DNA of 64,000 bases from Yersinia pekkanenii (GTDB taxonomy: Bacteria; Pseudomonadota; Gammaproteobacteria; Enterobacterales; Enterobacteriaceae), in contig NZ_CQAZ01000003.1 of NCBI RefSeq assembly GCF_001152565.1, positions 1 through 64,000 of the forward strand. The letters are read 5' to 3'. This document shows positions 1-9,978 of this stretch, piece after piece. A program made the translations under genes and the position numbers. Each line of letters begins with the position of its first letter. The stretch's first letter is position 1. The notes under the pieces were generated by a model. That model saw only the letters and a list, made by a program, of their open reading frames with translations, was not told the origin of the DNA and searched no databases.

Positions 1-810
1 CCGGCAACAATGGCAGTGCGGTGCAGGGTGATACCGCCAATGGCACGGCTATTGATGTGGCGCCGAATGTCGCACTGACCGGTGGTGGAGCGGATGATCC
101 GCTGGCGGTGAGCGGCAATGCCAGCGGTGAGGATGGCACCGGTGTGCAACTGGAGGGCAACAATACGCTGGATAACACCACGCTGGCCGGTAATGCCACC
201 AATGGCACCGGTGTGGATATCACCGGCCCGCTGGTGAATAACGGCAATAGTACTGTCGACGGCAAAGCCACTGATGGCAACGGGGTGGAACTCAACGGGG
301 CCATCAGTGGGGGAGTAGTTAACGGCACCTCAGACACCGGTTCAGGTATCAAAGTCGATGACGATACCCAACTGGATAACGCGACCCTCAATGGCACCAG
401 CCCGGACGGTAAAGGGGTGGAAATCGCCGCTAACCTCACCGGCAACAATGGCAGTGCGGTGCACGGTGATACCACTAACGGCACTGGGGTGGATGTGAGC
501 CCCAATACCACGCTCACTGGCGGCGGGCCGGATGATCCGCTGGCGGTGAGCGGCAATGCCAGCGGTGAGGATGGCACCGGCGTGCAACTGGAGGGCAATA
601 ACACGCTGGATAACACCACCATAAACGGTAATGCCATCGACGGGCATGGTGTGGAGATCACGGGTCCGACAACGAATAAAGGTAATACCACCATTAATGG
701 TAATGCTGCGGGTGATGGTCATGGCGTACATATCAATGGCTCGGTCAGTGGTGGCGTGATAAACGGCAATTCGGGCAATAATCACGGTGTTTACGTCGAT
801 GATTTTGCTG
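1..810 (+). repeat. Tandem 438-bp repeat in the adhesin gene
   Basis: The segment starting at base 1 recurs at base 439, a period of 438 bp (146 codons). Bases near 91-180 and 529-618 are almost identical, while other parts of the unit have diverged. Similarity fades near 810, where the C-terminal tail begins. Each unit also holds shorter internal NG..GV repeats of roughly 20-25 residues. Only the last two long units are visible. The unit is an exact codon multiple, so copy-number change would keep the frame. Confidence 0.85.
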
Positions 811-1238
811 CGATAAATGAAATTGCGATTGGCGGGAATACCGGCTCAGATAAGCCACCAGTGTTTATAAGCTTGCCGGAAAGCATTGGTAACAATGTGA
901 CGATCAATGGCAAGCCGGTTGATAAAAATACTTTTGGCGATAAATCCAGAGGGAGAACCATCTCAGAGCCGATAACGGATCATCGGGAGGCAGTTAAACC
1001 TGGCTCGTTACTTATGACTCGAAGCCAGACTCTCACTTCCCTCGAAGAGCAGCAGTTACCTCCAGCCATTGTGACCGAGTCTGAGCATGATATCGCCGCA
1101 AATATTGGTATCGCGGTTTGTATTCCAGAGGATTTAACCAGACAAACTCCAGATGAACTCACCACCAAACAGGATCTTTGTGACAAGTATATTTTAGGTA
1201 AATGGAAACCTCTGCCTAAGGCATCAGGTCGGGAATAA
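1..1238 (+). CDS. Large exported adhesin, 3' end only (HMW/filamentous-haemagglutinin-like)
   Basis: The reading frame is open to the left edge from base 3, so this is the C-terminal part (about 411 residues visible) of a larger protein. About 290 residues are low-complexity, rich in Asn, Gly, Thr and Asp, and built from short NG..GV units inside a 146-residue repeat. I count about 20 N-X-S/T sequons there and none in the last ~100 residues. The C-terminal tail is different in composition and carries two Cys about 20 residues apart. The next gene encodes an HMW1C-type N-glycosyltransferase, so by analogy with Haemophilus HMW1/HMW1C this is the probable glycosylated substrate, a two-partner-secretion adhesin at the cell surface. 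The secretion domain and any HMW1B-like transporter lie outside the window, so the family is inferred from repeats and context. The gene ends 66 bp before its partner, with no terminator seen between them. Confidence 0.75.
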   Translation, partial: GNNGSAVQGDTANGTAIDVAPNVALTGGGADDPLAVSGNASGEDGTGVQLEGNNTLDNTTLAGNATNGTGVDITGPLVNNGNSTVDGKATDGNGVELNGAISGGVVNGTSDTGSGIKVDDDTQLDNATLNGTSPDGKGVEIAANLTGNNGSAVHGDTTNGTGVDVSPNTTLTGGGPDDPLAVSGNASGEDGTGVQLEGNNTLDNTTINGNAIDGHGVEITGPTTNKGNTTINGNAAGDGHGVHINGSVSGGVINGNSGNNHGVYVDDFAAINEIAIGGNTGSDKPPVFISLPESIGNNVTINGKPVDKNTFGDKSRGRTISEPITDHREAVKPGSLLMTRSQTLTSLEEQQLPPAIVTESEHDIAANIGIAVCIPEDLTRQTPDELTTKQDLCDKYILGKWKPLPKASGRE

Positions 1239-1304
1239 CGGAGTTTTTAATTAACTCAATTCGTTAGATAAGTCGTGGTGCCGAAGTGACAAGGAGGAGT
1301 GATA

Positions 1305-3152
1305 ATGGTGGACAAAACGGTTGAATTAACACAAGTGGTAGAGAAGTCGACAGCCTTTTCATTACCTTATTTCGAATTTTTAGTTTGTGTACGGCGTTAT
1401 GAGGAGGCAGGGCGGGCGCTGGTATTGATGCTGGAACAATTGGATACCCACTATGGCCGCTGGGATGTTTTTTCCCTTAACAAATCGTCGCTATCGCAGC
1501 AGGAGCACTATTGTAATCGTCTGGCTGCGGCCATTGGTAATCTGTTCTCTGATCCTGGTTTTGTGGTTTCAGATAAGGGCTTTTTGCAACTGATTAATTT
1601 CCACCGCTGGATTGCATTGATATTTGCCGCATCACCTTTTGGCCATGCGGATCATGTCATTACCAATCTTAACCAAGCGGGGGAGGGATGTGTGCACCCT
1701 TTGCGGTTTGAGCGCAATAACTTCCTGAAATTTTGCCTGATGTATTTACCTGAATCGGGAATTCCGCTTCAGCCCGATACATTGTGGCAATTTAATCCGC
1801 ATGCGGCGGCAGCCTTATTTTTGGCATTATTGTCGCCGCGCATTTTACCCAGCGCAGCGGGTCATGCAAAACGTGAGCTGTTATTAGAGTGGTTACCGGA
1901 GAAACTGCTCACTCTGGAGAGTCTTGAACACTTGCCAGAACGTATCTTGCACGATGTTTATATGCATTGCAGTTATGCTGATATGGCCCAAAAGCACGCC
2001 ATAAAACGCAGTATCAATTTTCATTTGCGTAACACACTGCTGCACAAGGGGCTCTCCGATAGCCACTTGCCTCCGCCATCACGTACTAAACCTTTAATGT
2101 TAGTTATCTTAGAATGGTTTAACAGCGGGCATTCTATATATCGCACCCATTCCAGTACCTTACGGGCAGCCCGCCAGCAGTTCTCTACTCATGGTGTCAC
2201 TATTGTTGAGGCAACAGATGCCATAACCCGCGAGGTTTTTGATGATTTTACCGAGGTCCAACGGGCGGGGGCGGTTGAGACCATTGTGGCTTTAGCACAG
2301 CAACTGCGCCCTGATGTGATCTATTTCCCCAGTGTCGGGATGTTCCCGCTCACCATAGCACTGACCAATTTACGCCTGGCACCCTTGCAGGTGATGGCTT
2401 TGGGCCATCCGGCGACGACCCATTCCGACTATATTGATGCGGTGTTAGTAGAAGAGGATTATTTGGGTGAACTCGATTGTTTCTCTGAAAACGTAGTTTC
2501 ATTACCTAAAGATTGTTTGCCGTATGTTCCGCCAGCAAATATCAATCAACCAGAGCCAATACAGCAGTTTGATGAACGGCCAGCAGTGCATATTGCCGTT
2601 TGTGCCTCCGCAATGAAAATTAACCCTCGTTTTTTAGCCACTTGTGCAGAAATTGCCCAGCAAACGTCTATACCAGTGGTATTTCATTTTCTGGTGGGAT
2701 TCTGTTGGGGTATCACCCATCGGGTAATGGAAAAAGCGGTTAGTGATATTGTTCCTCAAGCCAAAATCTATGAGCATTTGGGGTATAAGGATTATTTACA
2801 GGTGATTAATCAGTGTGACTTGTTTATTAATCCGTTTCCTTTCGGCAATACTAATGGCATCGTCGATACTGTGCGTCAGGGGCTGCCGGGTGTTTGCCTG
2901 AGCGGGCCAGAGGTACATGAGCATATTGATGAAGGACTGTTTCGCCGGTTGGGGCTGACGGAAGAACTGATCGCCCATAATGTAGAAGAGTACATTGCGG
3001 TGACGGTGCGTCTGATTAGCGACGCCGATTGGCGCAATAGCTTGCGGCAGCAGCTATTAGCTATCCAGCCCGATAACGTGTTATTTACCGGTAAACCTGA
3101 GCAATTCGGCTTGATTGTCCGTGGCTTACTTGATGATTGTCGTGCCGGTTAA
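1305..3152 (+). CDS. HMW1C-type cytoplasmic N-glycosyltransferase
   Basis: This 615-residue protein is close in length to Haemophilus HMW1C and Actinobacillus NGT (about 620). These GT41-family enzymes move hexose from UDP-Glc or UDP-Gal onto Asn in N-X-S/T sequons of adhesins, in the cytoplasm before export. Diagnostic is the C-terminal block: NPFPFGNTNG at residues 509-518, then HEHIDEG from residue 538 and a following LFRRLGL, which form the nucleotide-sugar site in this family. No signal peptide or membrane helix is seen. I chose ATG 1305 because AAGGAGG lies 7 bp upstream; an in-frame GTG at 1299 sits almost on that ribosome site. It lies just after the sequon-rich adhesin and is probably cotranscribed with it. 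Whether it adds single or multiple hexoses cannot be read from sequence. Confidence 0.93.
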   Translation: MVDKTVELTQVVEKSTAFSLPYFEFLVCVRRYEEAGRALVLMLEQLDTHYGRWDVFSLNKSSLSQQEHYCNRLAAAIGNLFSDPGFVVSDKGFLQLINFHRWIALIFAASPFGHADHVITNLNQAGEGCVHPLRFERNNFLKFCLMYLPESGIPLQPDTLWQFNPHAAAALFLALLSPRILPSAAGHAKRELLLEWLPEKLLTLESLEHLPERILHDVYMHCSYADMAQKHAIKRSINFHLRNTLLHKGLSDSHLPPPSRTKPLMLVILEWFNSGHSIYRTHSSTLRAARQQFSTHGVTIVEATDAITREVFDDFTEVQRAGAVETIVALAQQLRPDVIYFPSVGMFPLTIALTNLRLAPLQVMALGHPATTHSDYIDAVLVEEDYLGELDCFSENVVSLPKDCLPYVPPANINQPEPIQQFDERPAVHIAVCASAMKINPRFLATCAEIAQQTSIPVVFHFLVGFCWGITHRVMEKAVSDIVPQAKIYEHLGYKDYLQVINQCDLFINPFPFGNTNGIVDTVRQGLPGVCLSGPEVHEHIDEGLFRRLGLTEELIAHNVEEYIAVTVRLISDADWRNSLRQQLLAIQPDNVLFTGKPEQFGLIVRGLLDDCRAG

Positions 3153-3166
3153 CGGGCATCGGACGA

Positions 3167-3195
3167 TAAAAAAAGCCTCCGCTTAACCGGAGGCT
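3167..3195 (-). terminator. Rho-independent terminator of fadE
   Basis: A perfect 8-bp stem, AGCCTCCG / CGGAGGCT with a 6-base loop, is followed on the minus strand by seven T residues. It lies just past the fadE stop. The plus-strand side lacks a T run, so it serves mainly fadE. Confidence 0.85.
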
Positions 3196-3228
3196 GGAGT
3201 AGGCACTAACATCAATAAGACGCATTCA

Positions 3229-5676
3229 TTATGCGGCTTCAGTATGCCGTTGTTTGGCGGGTTGCTTTACCGCTGGCTTGGCAGCCAATGCATCCGCGTC
3301 AAATTCATCGACATTAATTGAGCGCAGGCGGCTATCCTCTGCTTTGATTAGGATAGCGGCCTCTTCGGCATTGATTTTCCCTTCAGCCAGTGCCTGTTTT
3401 GCCAGCCTATCCAGGCGAGTAAATGGCAGGCTCTTACCGGCTTCTTTACTCAAGCGTTTATGAATGGGCTCTGCTGCAATCACATCCTGCAATGCCGCTT
3501 CCAGCAAACCAACGGGGTTAAATTCACTCGGGGTCAGATATTGACCACGACCCAGACGGCTGCGAGTGGCTGATGGCACTTGCAGTAGTTGCGCTAGCTG
3601 GTGGTCCAGACGGTCTGATGGAGCCTGATGTACGCGGCCAAACGGCAATACCACCAAGCGCATTAACCCCGCTATAAAGCCATTCGGGAAGTTACGCAGT
3701 AAATCATCCAGTGCCTGTTCCGCTTGATTCAGGGCATCCTGTACGCCCCAATGTACCAGTGGCAAATCTTCTTTCTGGCGACCTTCATCTTCATAGCGTT
3801 TCAGTGTCGCAGACGCCAGATACATTTGGCTGAGAATATCCCCCAGCCGGGCAGAAATACGTTCGCGACGTTTCAGACTCCCCCCCAGCACCCCCATAGA
3901 GACATCAGATAACAATGCCAGATTGGCGCTCAGGCGGTTTAGATGCTGGTAATAACGTCGGGTGCTGTCTTTCACCGGTGTGGCGCTGGTGCGCCCATGA
4001 GTTAGCCCCAGCCAGAAACTGCGGATCTTGTTGCTGCCCACATGGCCCAAGTGGCCAAACAGGGCTTTATCGAAAGCAGCAACATTGTTGGATTGCGCGG
4101 CGGCCATTTCATCCAACACAAATGGATGGCAACGGATAGCGCCCTGACCGAAGATAATCATGCTACGGGTCAGAATGTTCGCGCCCTCCACGGTGATACC
4201 AATAGGAGCACCCTGATAACCACGGGCGATAAAGTTGGCCGGGCCAAGGCAGATACCTTTACCGCCAGCGATATCCATGGCATCCATTACCGCGCGTTGA
4301 CCGCGATGGGTACAGTGATATTTAACGATAGCGGATAACACGGCTGGCTTCTCGCCCAGCATAATGCCGCTGGTAATTAAGGTTGCGGCGGCATCCATTA
4401 CATAAGTGTTACCAGCAATGCGTGCCAACGGTTCTTCAATTCCTTCCATTTTGCCAATTGAAACTTTGAACTGACGGCGGATATAAGCATAAGCACCAAT
4501 ACCCATGGCCACACTTTTCAAGCTACCGGTGGCATTGGAAGGCAGGGTAATACCACGGCCAACTGACAAACATTCCACCAGCATCCGCCACCCTTGACCG
4601 GCCATTTTTGGCCCACCAATAATGTAATCAATAGGAACAAAGATATCATTACCGCGAGTCGGGCCGTTTTGGAATGGCACGTTGAGTGGGAAGTGGCGGT
4701 GGCCGATCTCTACCCCAGCGGTGTTGGTTGGGATCAACGCACAGGTAATACCTAAATCAACGGTTTCACCCAACAGATGCTCAGGGTCAGACAGTTTGAA
4801 TGCCAGCCCGAGCACGGTGGCGATGGGGGCGAGGGTGATGTAGCGTTTATTCCAGGTCAGACGCATGCCCAGGACCTGTTCGCCTTGCCATTCACCCAAA
4901 CAAACTATGCCGATATCCGGGATAGCACCGGCATCTGAACCGGCTTCCGGGCTGGTCAGGGCGAAACACGGGATTTCGTCACCACGCGCCAAACCCGGCA
5001 GATAATGATTTTTTTGCTCTTCGGTACCGTAGTGTTGCAGCAATTCACCGGGGCCGAGGGAATTAGGCACCCCGACGGTGATGGCCAATATGCCAGACAC
5101 CCCCGACAATTTTTGTAACACTCGGGCCTGAGCATAGGCTGAGAAATCAAGGCCGCCGTACTCTTTCTTAATGATCATCGCAAAGAAGCGATTTTCTTTC
5201 AGATACGCCCACAACTCTGGCGGCAAATCTGCCAATTCATGGGTAATCTGGAAGTCATTAGCCATACGACAAGCTTCTTCTACCGGCCCATCGATAAAAG
5301 CTTGCTCTTCTGCGGTTAACTGCGGTTTTGGGTAGTTATGCAGTTTCTTCCAGTCAGGTTGGCCCTGGAACAAATCGCCTTCCCACCAGGTCGTCCCTGC
5401 ATCAATCGCTTCTTTTTCGGTACGTGACATGGCTGGCATGACTTTACGGAACATGCGTAATGCCGGTGCAGAAAACAGTGACTGACGCAGTGGGGTCAAC
5501 AGCAGAGGCAGCAAAACAATCACCAGCGGCAATAATACCCAGTATGACCATAACTGCGATGCACCCATGGCGGCGGTATAAACCACAAGAATCAAACTAC
5601 TAAGATATAGGTTCAGTTGGTGATAGAACAACACCCCAATAAGAACCAGCAAGGCAACAATGCTAAGAACCATCAT
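3229..5676 (-). CDS. fadE: Acyl-CoA dehydrogenase FadE
   Basis: This is the FAD-dependent first step of beta-oxidation, converting acyl-CoA to trans-2-enoyl-CoA. The 815 residues match the E. coli length (814) and the sequence is very similar throughout, for example [19 protein letters not shown] and LPSNATG. The N-terminal ~65 residues are hydrophobic (two membrane segments), before the conserved [15 protein letters not shown] stretch. A longer frame upstream begins at 5760, but ATG 5676 is chosen because AGGAG sits 7 bp upstream and the protein then starts with the family-typical MM-LSI. The gene is monocistronic, divergent from gmhA, with a FadR-like site over its leader and a terminator downstream. 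No odd residues were noticed. Confidence 0.97.
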   Translation of the reverse strand: MMVLSIVALLVLIGVLFYHQLNLYLSSLILVVYTAAMGASQLWSYWVLLPLVIVLLPLLLTPLRQSLFSAPALRMFRKVMPAMSRTEKEAIDAGTTWWEGDLFQGQPDWKKLHNYPKPQLTAEEQAFIDGPVEEACRMANDFQITHELADLPPELWAYLKENRFFAMIIKKEYGGLDFSAYAQARVLQKLSGVSGILAITVGVPNSLGPGELLQHYGTEEQKNHYLPGLARGDEIPCFALTSPEAGSDAGAIPDIGIVCLGEWQGEQVLGMRLTWNKRYITLAPIATVLGLAFKLSDPEHLLGETVDLGITCALIPTNTAGVEIGHRHFPLNVPFQNGPTRGNDIFVPIDYIIGGPKMAGQGWRMLVECLSVGRGITLPSNATGSLKSVAMGIGAYAYIRRQFKVSIGKMEGIEEPLARIAGNTYVMDAAATLITSGIMLGEKPAVLSAIVKYHCTHRGQRAVMDAMDIAGGKGICLGPANFIARGYQGAPIGITVEGANILTRSMIIFGQGAIRCHPFVLDEMAAAQSNNVAAFDKALFGHLGHVGSNKIRSFWLGLTHGRTSATPVKDSTRRYYQHLNRLSANLALLSDVSMGVLGGSLKRRERISARLGDILSQMYLASATLKRYEDEGRQKEDLPLVHWGVQDALNQAEQALDDLLRNFPNGFIAGLMRLVVLPFGRVHQAPSDRLDHQLAQLLQVPSATRSRLGRGQYLTPSEFNPVGLLEAALQDVIAAEPIHKRLSKEAGKSLPFTRLDRLAKQALAEGKINAEEAAILIKAEDSRLRSINVDEFDADALAAKPAVKQPAKQRHTEAA

Positions 5677-5695
5677 AATAAAGCTCCTGAGATGT

Positions 5696-5712
5696 AGGAG
5701 GTCTGACCTGTT
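5696..5712. promoter_or_regulatory. Putative FadR operator upstream of fadE
   Basis: The 17-mer at this position contains GGTCTGACCTGTT, matching the GGTCNGACCNGTT core and right half of the FadR consensus; the left half is weaker (two or three mismatches). It lies about 20 bp upstream of the fadE start codon, where FadR represses beta-oxidation genes. This is a pattern match only; no transcription start can be assigned. Confidence 0.6.
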
Positions 5713-5911
5713 GAGTGATACATTTGTTTTAGTACATCTCATTATTTTTATCAATACCATTACATGTTATTTACAACTTATCTCACAAACTGCCCGCATT
5801 AATAGTTAAAAGCCTTATATCTAATTCATTACAGTGCTTCTCGCTGTTTATGCTATCCGGTACACTGGCGACGGACGAATATTGATGCCATAGGACTATA
5901 AAGAGGCTCCC

Positions 5912-6493
5912 ATGTACCAGGATTTAATCCGCAGTGAACTGAACGAAGCAGCAGACACGCTGGCAAACTTTCTGAAAGATGATGTCAATATCGATGCCAT
6001 TCAGCGTGCAGCTGTATTACTGGCCGATTCTTTTAAGGCTGGCGGTAAAGTATTGTCATGCGGTAATGGCGGCTCCCATTGTGATGCCATGCATTTTGCC
6101 GAAGAGTTGACCGGCCGCTACCGCGAAAACCGCCCTGGTTATCCGGCGATTGCGATTTCTGATGTCAGCCATCTCTCTTGTGTCAGTAATGACTTTGGTT
6201 ATGACTATGTTTTCTCTCGCTATGTTGAAGCTGTCGGCCGCGAAGGGGATGTGTTACTCGGCATTTCCACTTCAGGTAATTCAGGTAATATCATTAAAGC
6301 CATTGAAGCTGCCCGTGCCAAAGGTATGAAAGTCATTACCCTGACAGGTAAAGACGGCGGCAAGATGGCCGGTTCTGCGGATATTGAAATCCGGGTTCCT
6401 CATTTTGGTTATGCCGATCGTATTCAGGAAATTCATATCAAAGTAATCCATATTTTGATTCAATTGATTGAAAAAGAGATGGTAACAGCCTGA
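5912..6493 (+). CDS. gmhA: Sedoheptulose 7-phosphate isomerase GmhA
   Basis: A SIS-family isomerase that turns sedoheptulose 7-phosphate into D-glycero-D-manno-heptose 7-phosphate, the first step of ADP-heptose synthesis for the LPS inner core. At 193 residues it is near-identical in length to E. coli GmhA (192) and very similar, with [11 protein letters not shown] near residue 51, [10 protein letters not shown] near 120, and [12 protein letters not shown] near the C-terminus. It starts at ATG with an AAAGAGG ribosome site, divergently from fadE and 138 bp ahead of yafJ. Confidence 0.98.
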   Translation: MYQDLIRSELNEAADTLANFLKDDVNIDAIQRAAVLLADSFKAGGKVLSCGNGGSHCDAMHFAEELTGRYRENRPGYPAIAISDVSHLSCVSNDFGYDYVFSRYVEAVGREGDVLLGISTSGNSGNIIKAIEAARAKGMKVITLTGKDGGKMAGSADIEIRVPHFGYADRIQEIHIKVIHILIQLIEKEMVTA

Positions 6494-6631
6494 TTTGCAG
6501 GGGTGATCAACGGTATCATTGATCTTGTTGATCACCTTGAGTTGCCAATGGCGAGCAGGCGGATAATACCGCAGCAACAGCAAAAAATAAGGGTTTATCA
6601 GTTTCGCGGTGTGGGAACGGGGAGGTTGATT

Positions 6632-7414
6632 ATGTGCGAATTGCTCGGGATGAGCGCAAATGTCCCCACGGATATTTGCTTTAGCTTTACCGGCCTGGTG
6701 CAACGAGGTGGGGGGACCGGCCCACATAAAGATGGCTGGGGCATTACTTTCTACGAAGGTAACGGCTGCCGCACGTTTAAAGATCCTCAACCTAGCTTTA
6801 ATTCCCCCATTGCCCGATTAGTACAAGATTATCCGATAAAATCCTGCGCGGTGGTTTCTCATATCCGTCAAGCCAATCGGGGTGAAGTCGCGTTAGAAAA
6901 TACTCACCCATTTACCCGCGAAATGTGGGGGCGCAATTGGACTTATGCCCATAACGGTCAACTCAAGGGTTATCGTCAATTAGATACCGGCACTTTTCGG
7001 CCTATCGGTCAGACCGACAGCGAATATGCATTCTGCTGGCTACTTAATCAACTGGCAAAACGCTACCCTCGCACCCCCAGTCACTGGCCTGCGGTATTCC
7101 GCTATATCGGCACCTTATGTGAGCAATTGCGCGCCAAAGGGGTATTTAATATGCTGCTCTCGGATGGGCGTTTTGTGATGGCGTTCTGTTCGACCCATTT
7201 ATATTGGATAACCCGCCGTGCACCTTTCGGCAAAGCTACCTTGCTGGATCACGATGTCGAAATCGATTTTCAGCGTCAGACTACACCCCAAGATGTCGTC
7301 ACCGTGATCGCCACTCAGCCACTGACCGGGAATGAAACCTGGCACAAAATTGCACCAGGTGAATTTGCATTATTCCGTTTTGGTGAGCGTATTGGCTTTG
7401 GTCAGAGTATCTGA
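6632..7414 (+). CDS. yafJ: Class II glutamine amidotransferase YafJ
   Basis: A 260-residue protein with the N-terminal-nucleophile (Ntn) glutamine amidotransferase fold. The chain starts Met-Cys, so after Met removal Cys becomes the catalytic N-terminus. This fixes the start at ATG 6632, which has GGAGG 6 bp upstream; the open frame extends 43 codons further back but that would bury the Cys. Other conserved parts are [18 protein letters not shown] and WTYAHNGQL. It is the E. coli YafJ homologue (255 aa); the acceptor substrate is not known to me. It follows gmhA as in E. coli, and its 3' end overlaps convergent yafK by 45 bp. Confidence 0.93.
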   Translation: MCELLGMSANVPTDICFSFTGLVQRGGGTGPHKDGWGITFYEGNGCRTFKDPQPSFNSPIARLVQDYPIKSCAVVSHIRQANRGEVALENTHPFTREMWGRNWTYAHNGQLKGYRQLDTGTFRPIGQTDSEYAFCWLLNQLAKRYPRTPSHWPAVFRYIGTLCEQLRAKGVFNMLLSDGRFVMAFCSTHLYWITRRAPFGKATLLDHDVEIDFQRQTTPQDVVTVIATQPLTGNETWHKIAPGEFALFRFGERIGFGQSI

Positions 7415-8143
7415 TTTGATCAGGGCATACTGTGATTCTGGTGCACTGGAGGTTGGCGGGCGGCTAAGCACATACTGCCCGTTAACCACAGAAACCGATG
7501 GCGGCATGCGGTTTTTGGCAAAATATGCGTAGCCCGGCTGCAATTGACGCCAGAAGTTATAATCCGCAGAGTTACGATGGCGTTGCATATTTTGTTCGGT
7601 CATGCGGAAAGGGTAAATATTGATATCCACTTTTTCCTGACCAAGGATAAATGCTGTTTGCACGTAGTTAAATATCTCGTCCATATAGGCGTCAGTCATT
7701 GCATAACAGCCGATTGATTTGCAAGCGCCATGGATCATCAGATATTTGCCTGAATAACCTTGCGACTTATCATAATCATTTGGGAAGCCAATATTGATTG
7801 CCCGATAAAACTTACTGTCGGGTTTTAAATGACGCACATCAATAGTGTAAAAACCTTCCGGGCTTTTAAAATCCCCTTCACGACGTTTCGGACCAAGACC
7901 ACCTGAAAATTCACAGATGCGGTAACTTTGTACCAAACGATACTCGCCTTGTAGCCTGGCATATAATTCCAGCGTCCGTTCTTCTTTGAAAATCTGAATA
8001 TAGACCGATGACCCGAGTAATTGCTGTTTTAGCTCTTTGGATACCGCCACTGGCTCACTGGCTGAACTGGTGAAGGAGACCACCGGTAAACCCATTATCA
8101 TCGCAAAGGTAAGCATCGCAAACAACGGCGCGATTTTGCCCAT
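7370..8143 (-). CDS. dpaA: YafK/DpaA, YkuD-fold peptidoglycan-Lpp hydrolase
   Basis: A 257-residue periplasmic YkuD-domain protein. The N-terminus has a hydrophobic signal of about 28 residues ending near SSA. The catalytic motif HG(x6)C is clear: His138-Gly139 and Cys146 in [10 protein letters not shown]. In E. coli, YafK (DpaA) cleaves the bond between Braun lipoprotein Lpp and peptidoglycan, undoing what L,D-transpeptidases make; the same activity is inferred from similarity. It has a charged C-terminal tail of about 30 residues, DNA for which overlaps the end of yafJ on the other strand. Transcription runs away from the nqr operon. Confidence 0.9.
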   Translation of the reverse strand: MGKIAPLFAMLTFAMIMGLPVVSFTSSASEPVAVSKELKQQLLGSSVYIQIFKEERTLELYARLQGEYRLVQSYRICEFSGGLGPKRREGDFKSPEGFYTIDVRHLKPDSKFYRAINIGFPNDYDKSQGYSGKYLMIHGACKSIGCYAMTDAYMDEIFNYVQTAFILGQEKVDINIYPFRMTEQNMQRHRNSADYNFWRQLQPGYAYFAKNRMPPSVSVVNGQYVLSRPPTSSAPESQYALIKSDTLTKANTLTKTE

Positions 8144-8631
8144 TTATTATTCCTACTTATATTATGTAAATTATGCCACTGCATTTTTCAATTTATAGGC
8201 GCAGGTTATCAGTAGGAAAATTTTTAGCAATATATGTTTGTATAAAATAAACACAAAGTCGGTAAAGGTGAATTAACGATACGATTTTACCGAGTACACA
8301 GACAAATTAGCGGTAAATTATTTGTGTTTGCTTGACTCAAGTCACTGCATTTGCCGGACACTGCCAGATGGAAATGCTAGAATTGTTCACTGCTGATGGC
8401 CTGCTTATGTTACGGCTATTTCAGCTATTTTTATCCGAAAGTAGGGTAAGAGCGTTCAATATGGGCTCAGCATTAATTCCAGAGAGTCTTTCAGTCGGTG
8501 TTCACGTTTAGCTAATTGGCTGAGTATTACGCTGTCGTTTAATTGAACCATGAAAGTATCTTCTTTTTACGTGGCTGTACGTTCTGGGCTAAGTACAGCA
8601 TTTGATATAACTGATAAAGTCGTTCAAACCT
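8144..8631. promoter_or_regulatory. Divergent intergenic region, yafK and nqr promoters
   Basis: This 488-bp AT-rich gap separates yafK (minus) from nqrA (plus), so both promoters should lie here. An extended -10-like element TGCTAGAAT is at 8375-8383 on the plus strand, about 250 bp before nqrA; I see no good -35 at 16-18 bp. The interrupted palindrome TGACTCAAGTCA sits at about 8333-8344. No small gene with a convincing ribosome site was found. nqrA itself has only a weak ribosome site. Confidence 0.35.
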
Positions 8632-9975
8632 ATGATTAAAATAAAGAAAGGACTCGACCTCCCCATTGCCGGAGTACCTGCGCAGGTGATAGATGATGGT
8701 CCTGTTATTCATCATGTGGCTCTGCTCGGTGAAGAGTATGTGGGCATGCGTCCCTCAATGTTGGTGCAAGAAGGCGATTGGGTTAAAAAAGGTCAGGCGC
8801 TGTTTGAAGATAAAAAAAATCCGGGTGTGATGTTTACCGCGCCAGCCAGTGGCAAAGTGAGCGCCATCAATCGTGGCGAACGCCGGGTGCTACAGTCTGT
8901 TGTTATTGATATTGAAGGGGATGAGCAAATTCCTTTCGCGCATTTTGCTGAAGCTTCGCTCAATCAACTGAGTTATGAGCAAGTAGAAAATCATTTGCTG
9001 GCTTCTGGCTTATGGACGGCATTGCGCACCCGCCCTTTTAGTAAAACCCCCGTTCCTGGCAGTCGCCCGCGTGCTATTTTTGTCAGTGCAATGGATACCC
9101 AACCGCTGGCGGCTGATCCACAGGTCATTATTGCCACTGAGCCAGAGGCTTTTAAGCACGGGCTAACCGTTCTCACGCGTTTAACTGAAGGCAAGGTGCA
9201 TGTTTGCCATGCTCCGGGGCTGGTGGTTGCCAACCATCTGAACACACAGGTGACTTACAATGAGTTCTCCGGTCCGCATCCGGCAGGACTGGTTGGTACG
9301 CACATTCATTTCCTTGAACCGGTCAGCCTGCGCAAAATGGTTTGGCATGTGGGTTATCAGGATGTGATTGCTATCGGTAAATTATTTACCCGTGGCGAGT
9401 TGTGTACTGGCCGTATCGTTGCTGTAGCAGGCCCACAAGTTAATCAGCCGGTGTTACTGCGTACTCGTCTTGGTGCCAGTTTATCTGAATTGACCGCCGG
9501 CCGATTGAACGCGGGTGACAACCGCATTATTTCCGGCTCAGTTCTCAGCGGCACGGCTTTCAGTGCAACGCATGGGTATTTGGGGCGTTTCCATCAGCAA
9601 GTGTCGGTTATCCGTGAAGGGCGAGAAAAAGAACTGTTCGGTTGGATGATGCCAGGGCGTGATAAATACTCGATTACTCGCACCACGCTGGGCCATTTCT
9701 TCAAACATAAATTGTTCGCTTTCTCCACCGATATGCATGGTGGGGAACGCGCCATGGTGCCCATTGGTAACTATGAGCGGGTGATGCCACTGGATATTCT
9801 GGCAACTCATCTGCTGCGTGATTTGTTGTCCGGTGATACCGACAGTGCGCAAGCACTGGGTTGCCTGGAACTGGATGAAGAAGATTTGGCATTGTGTACA
9901 TTTGTCTGTCCCGGTAAGTACGAATACGGCCCGGCACTGCGCGACATACTGACCAAGATTGAGCAGGAAGGATAA
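8632..9975 (+). CDS. nqrA: Na+-translocating NADH:quinone reductase subunit A
   Basis: The 447-residue peripheral subunit of Na+-NQR, an inner-membrane complex that oxidises NADH, reduces ubiquinone and pumps Na+ out. The N-terminal start [14 protein letters not shown] and the [20 protein letters not shown] segment are typical of NqrA, as is the overall length. NqrA lies on the cytoplasmic side and contributes to quinone binding. It is the first gene of an eight-gene operon; nqrB begins 3 bp after its stop. No good Shine-Dalgarno is visible before ATG 8632, but no other start fits the family N-terminus better. Confidence 0.97.
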   Translation: MIKIKKGLDLPIAGVPAQVIDDGPVIHHVALLGEEYVGMRPSMLVQEGDWVKKGQALFEDKKNPGVMFTAPASGKVSAINRGERRVLQSVVIDIEGDEQIPFAHFAEASLNQLSYEQVENHLLASGLWTALRTRPFSKTPVPGSRPRAIFVSAMDTQPLAADPQVIIATEPEAFKHGLTVLTRLTEGKVHVCHAPGLVVANHLNTQVTYNEFSGPHPAGLVGTHIHFLEPVSLRKMVWHVGYQDVIAIGKLFTRGELCTGRIVAVAGPQVNQPVLLRTRLGASLSELTAGRLNAGDNRIISGSVLSGTAFSATHGYLGRFHQQVSVIREGREKELFGWMMPGRDKYSITRTTLGHFFKHKLFAFSTDMHGGERAMVPIGNYERVMPLDILATHLLRDLLSGDTDSAQALGCLELDEEDLALCTFVCPGKYEYGPALRDILTKIEQEG

Positions 9976-9978
9976 CTG

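Noticed and set aside
342-785. A 147-codon open frame on the minus strand opposite the adhesin repeats
   Set aside because: It is a by-product of the repetitive, stop-poor adhesin sequence; no ribosome site and no recognisable protein features.
1-810. CRISPR-like regular repeats
   Set aside because: The period is 438 bp with coding-frame conservation and no unique spacers; it is a protein repeat.
3724-4338. Plus-strand frames inside fadE
   Set aside because: Short shadows of the fadE reading frame with no start signals or homology.
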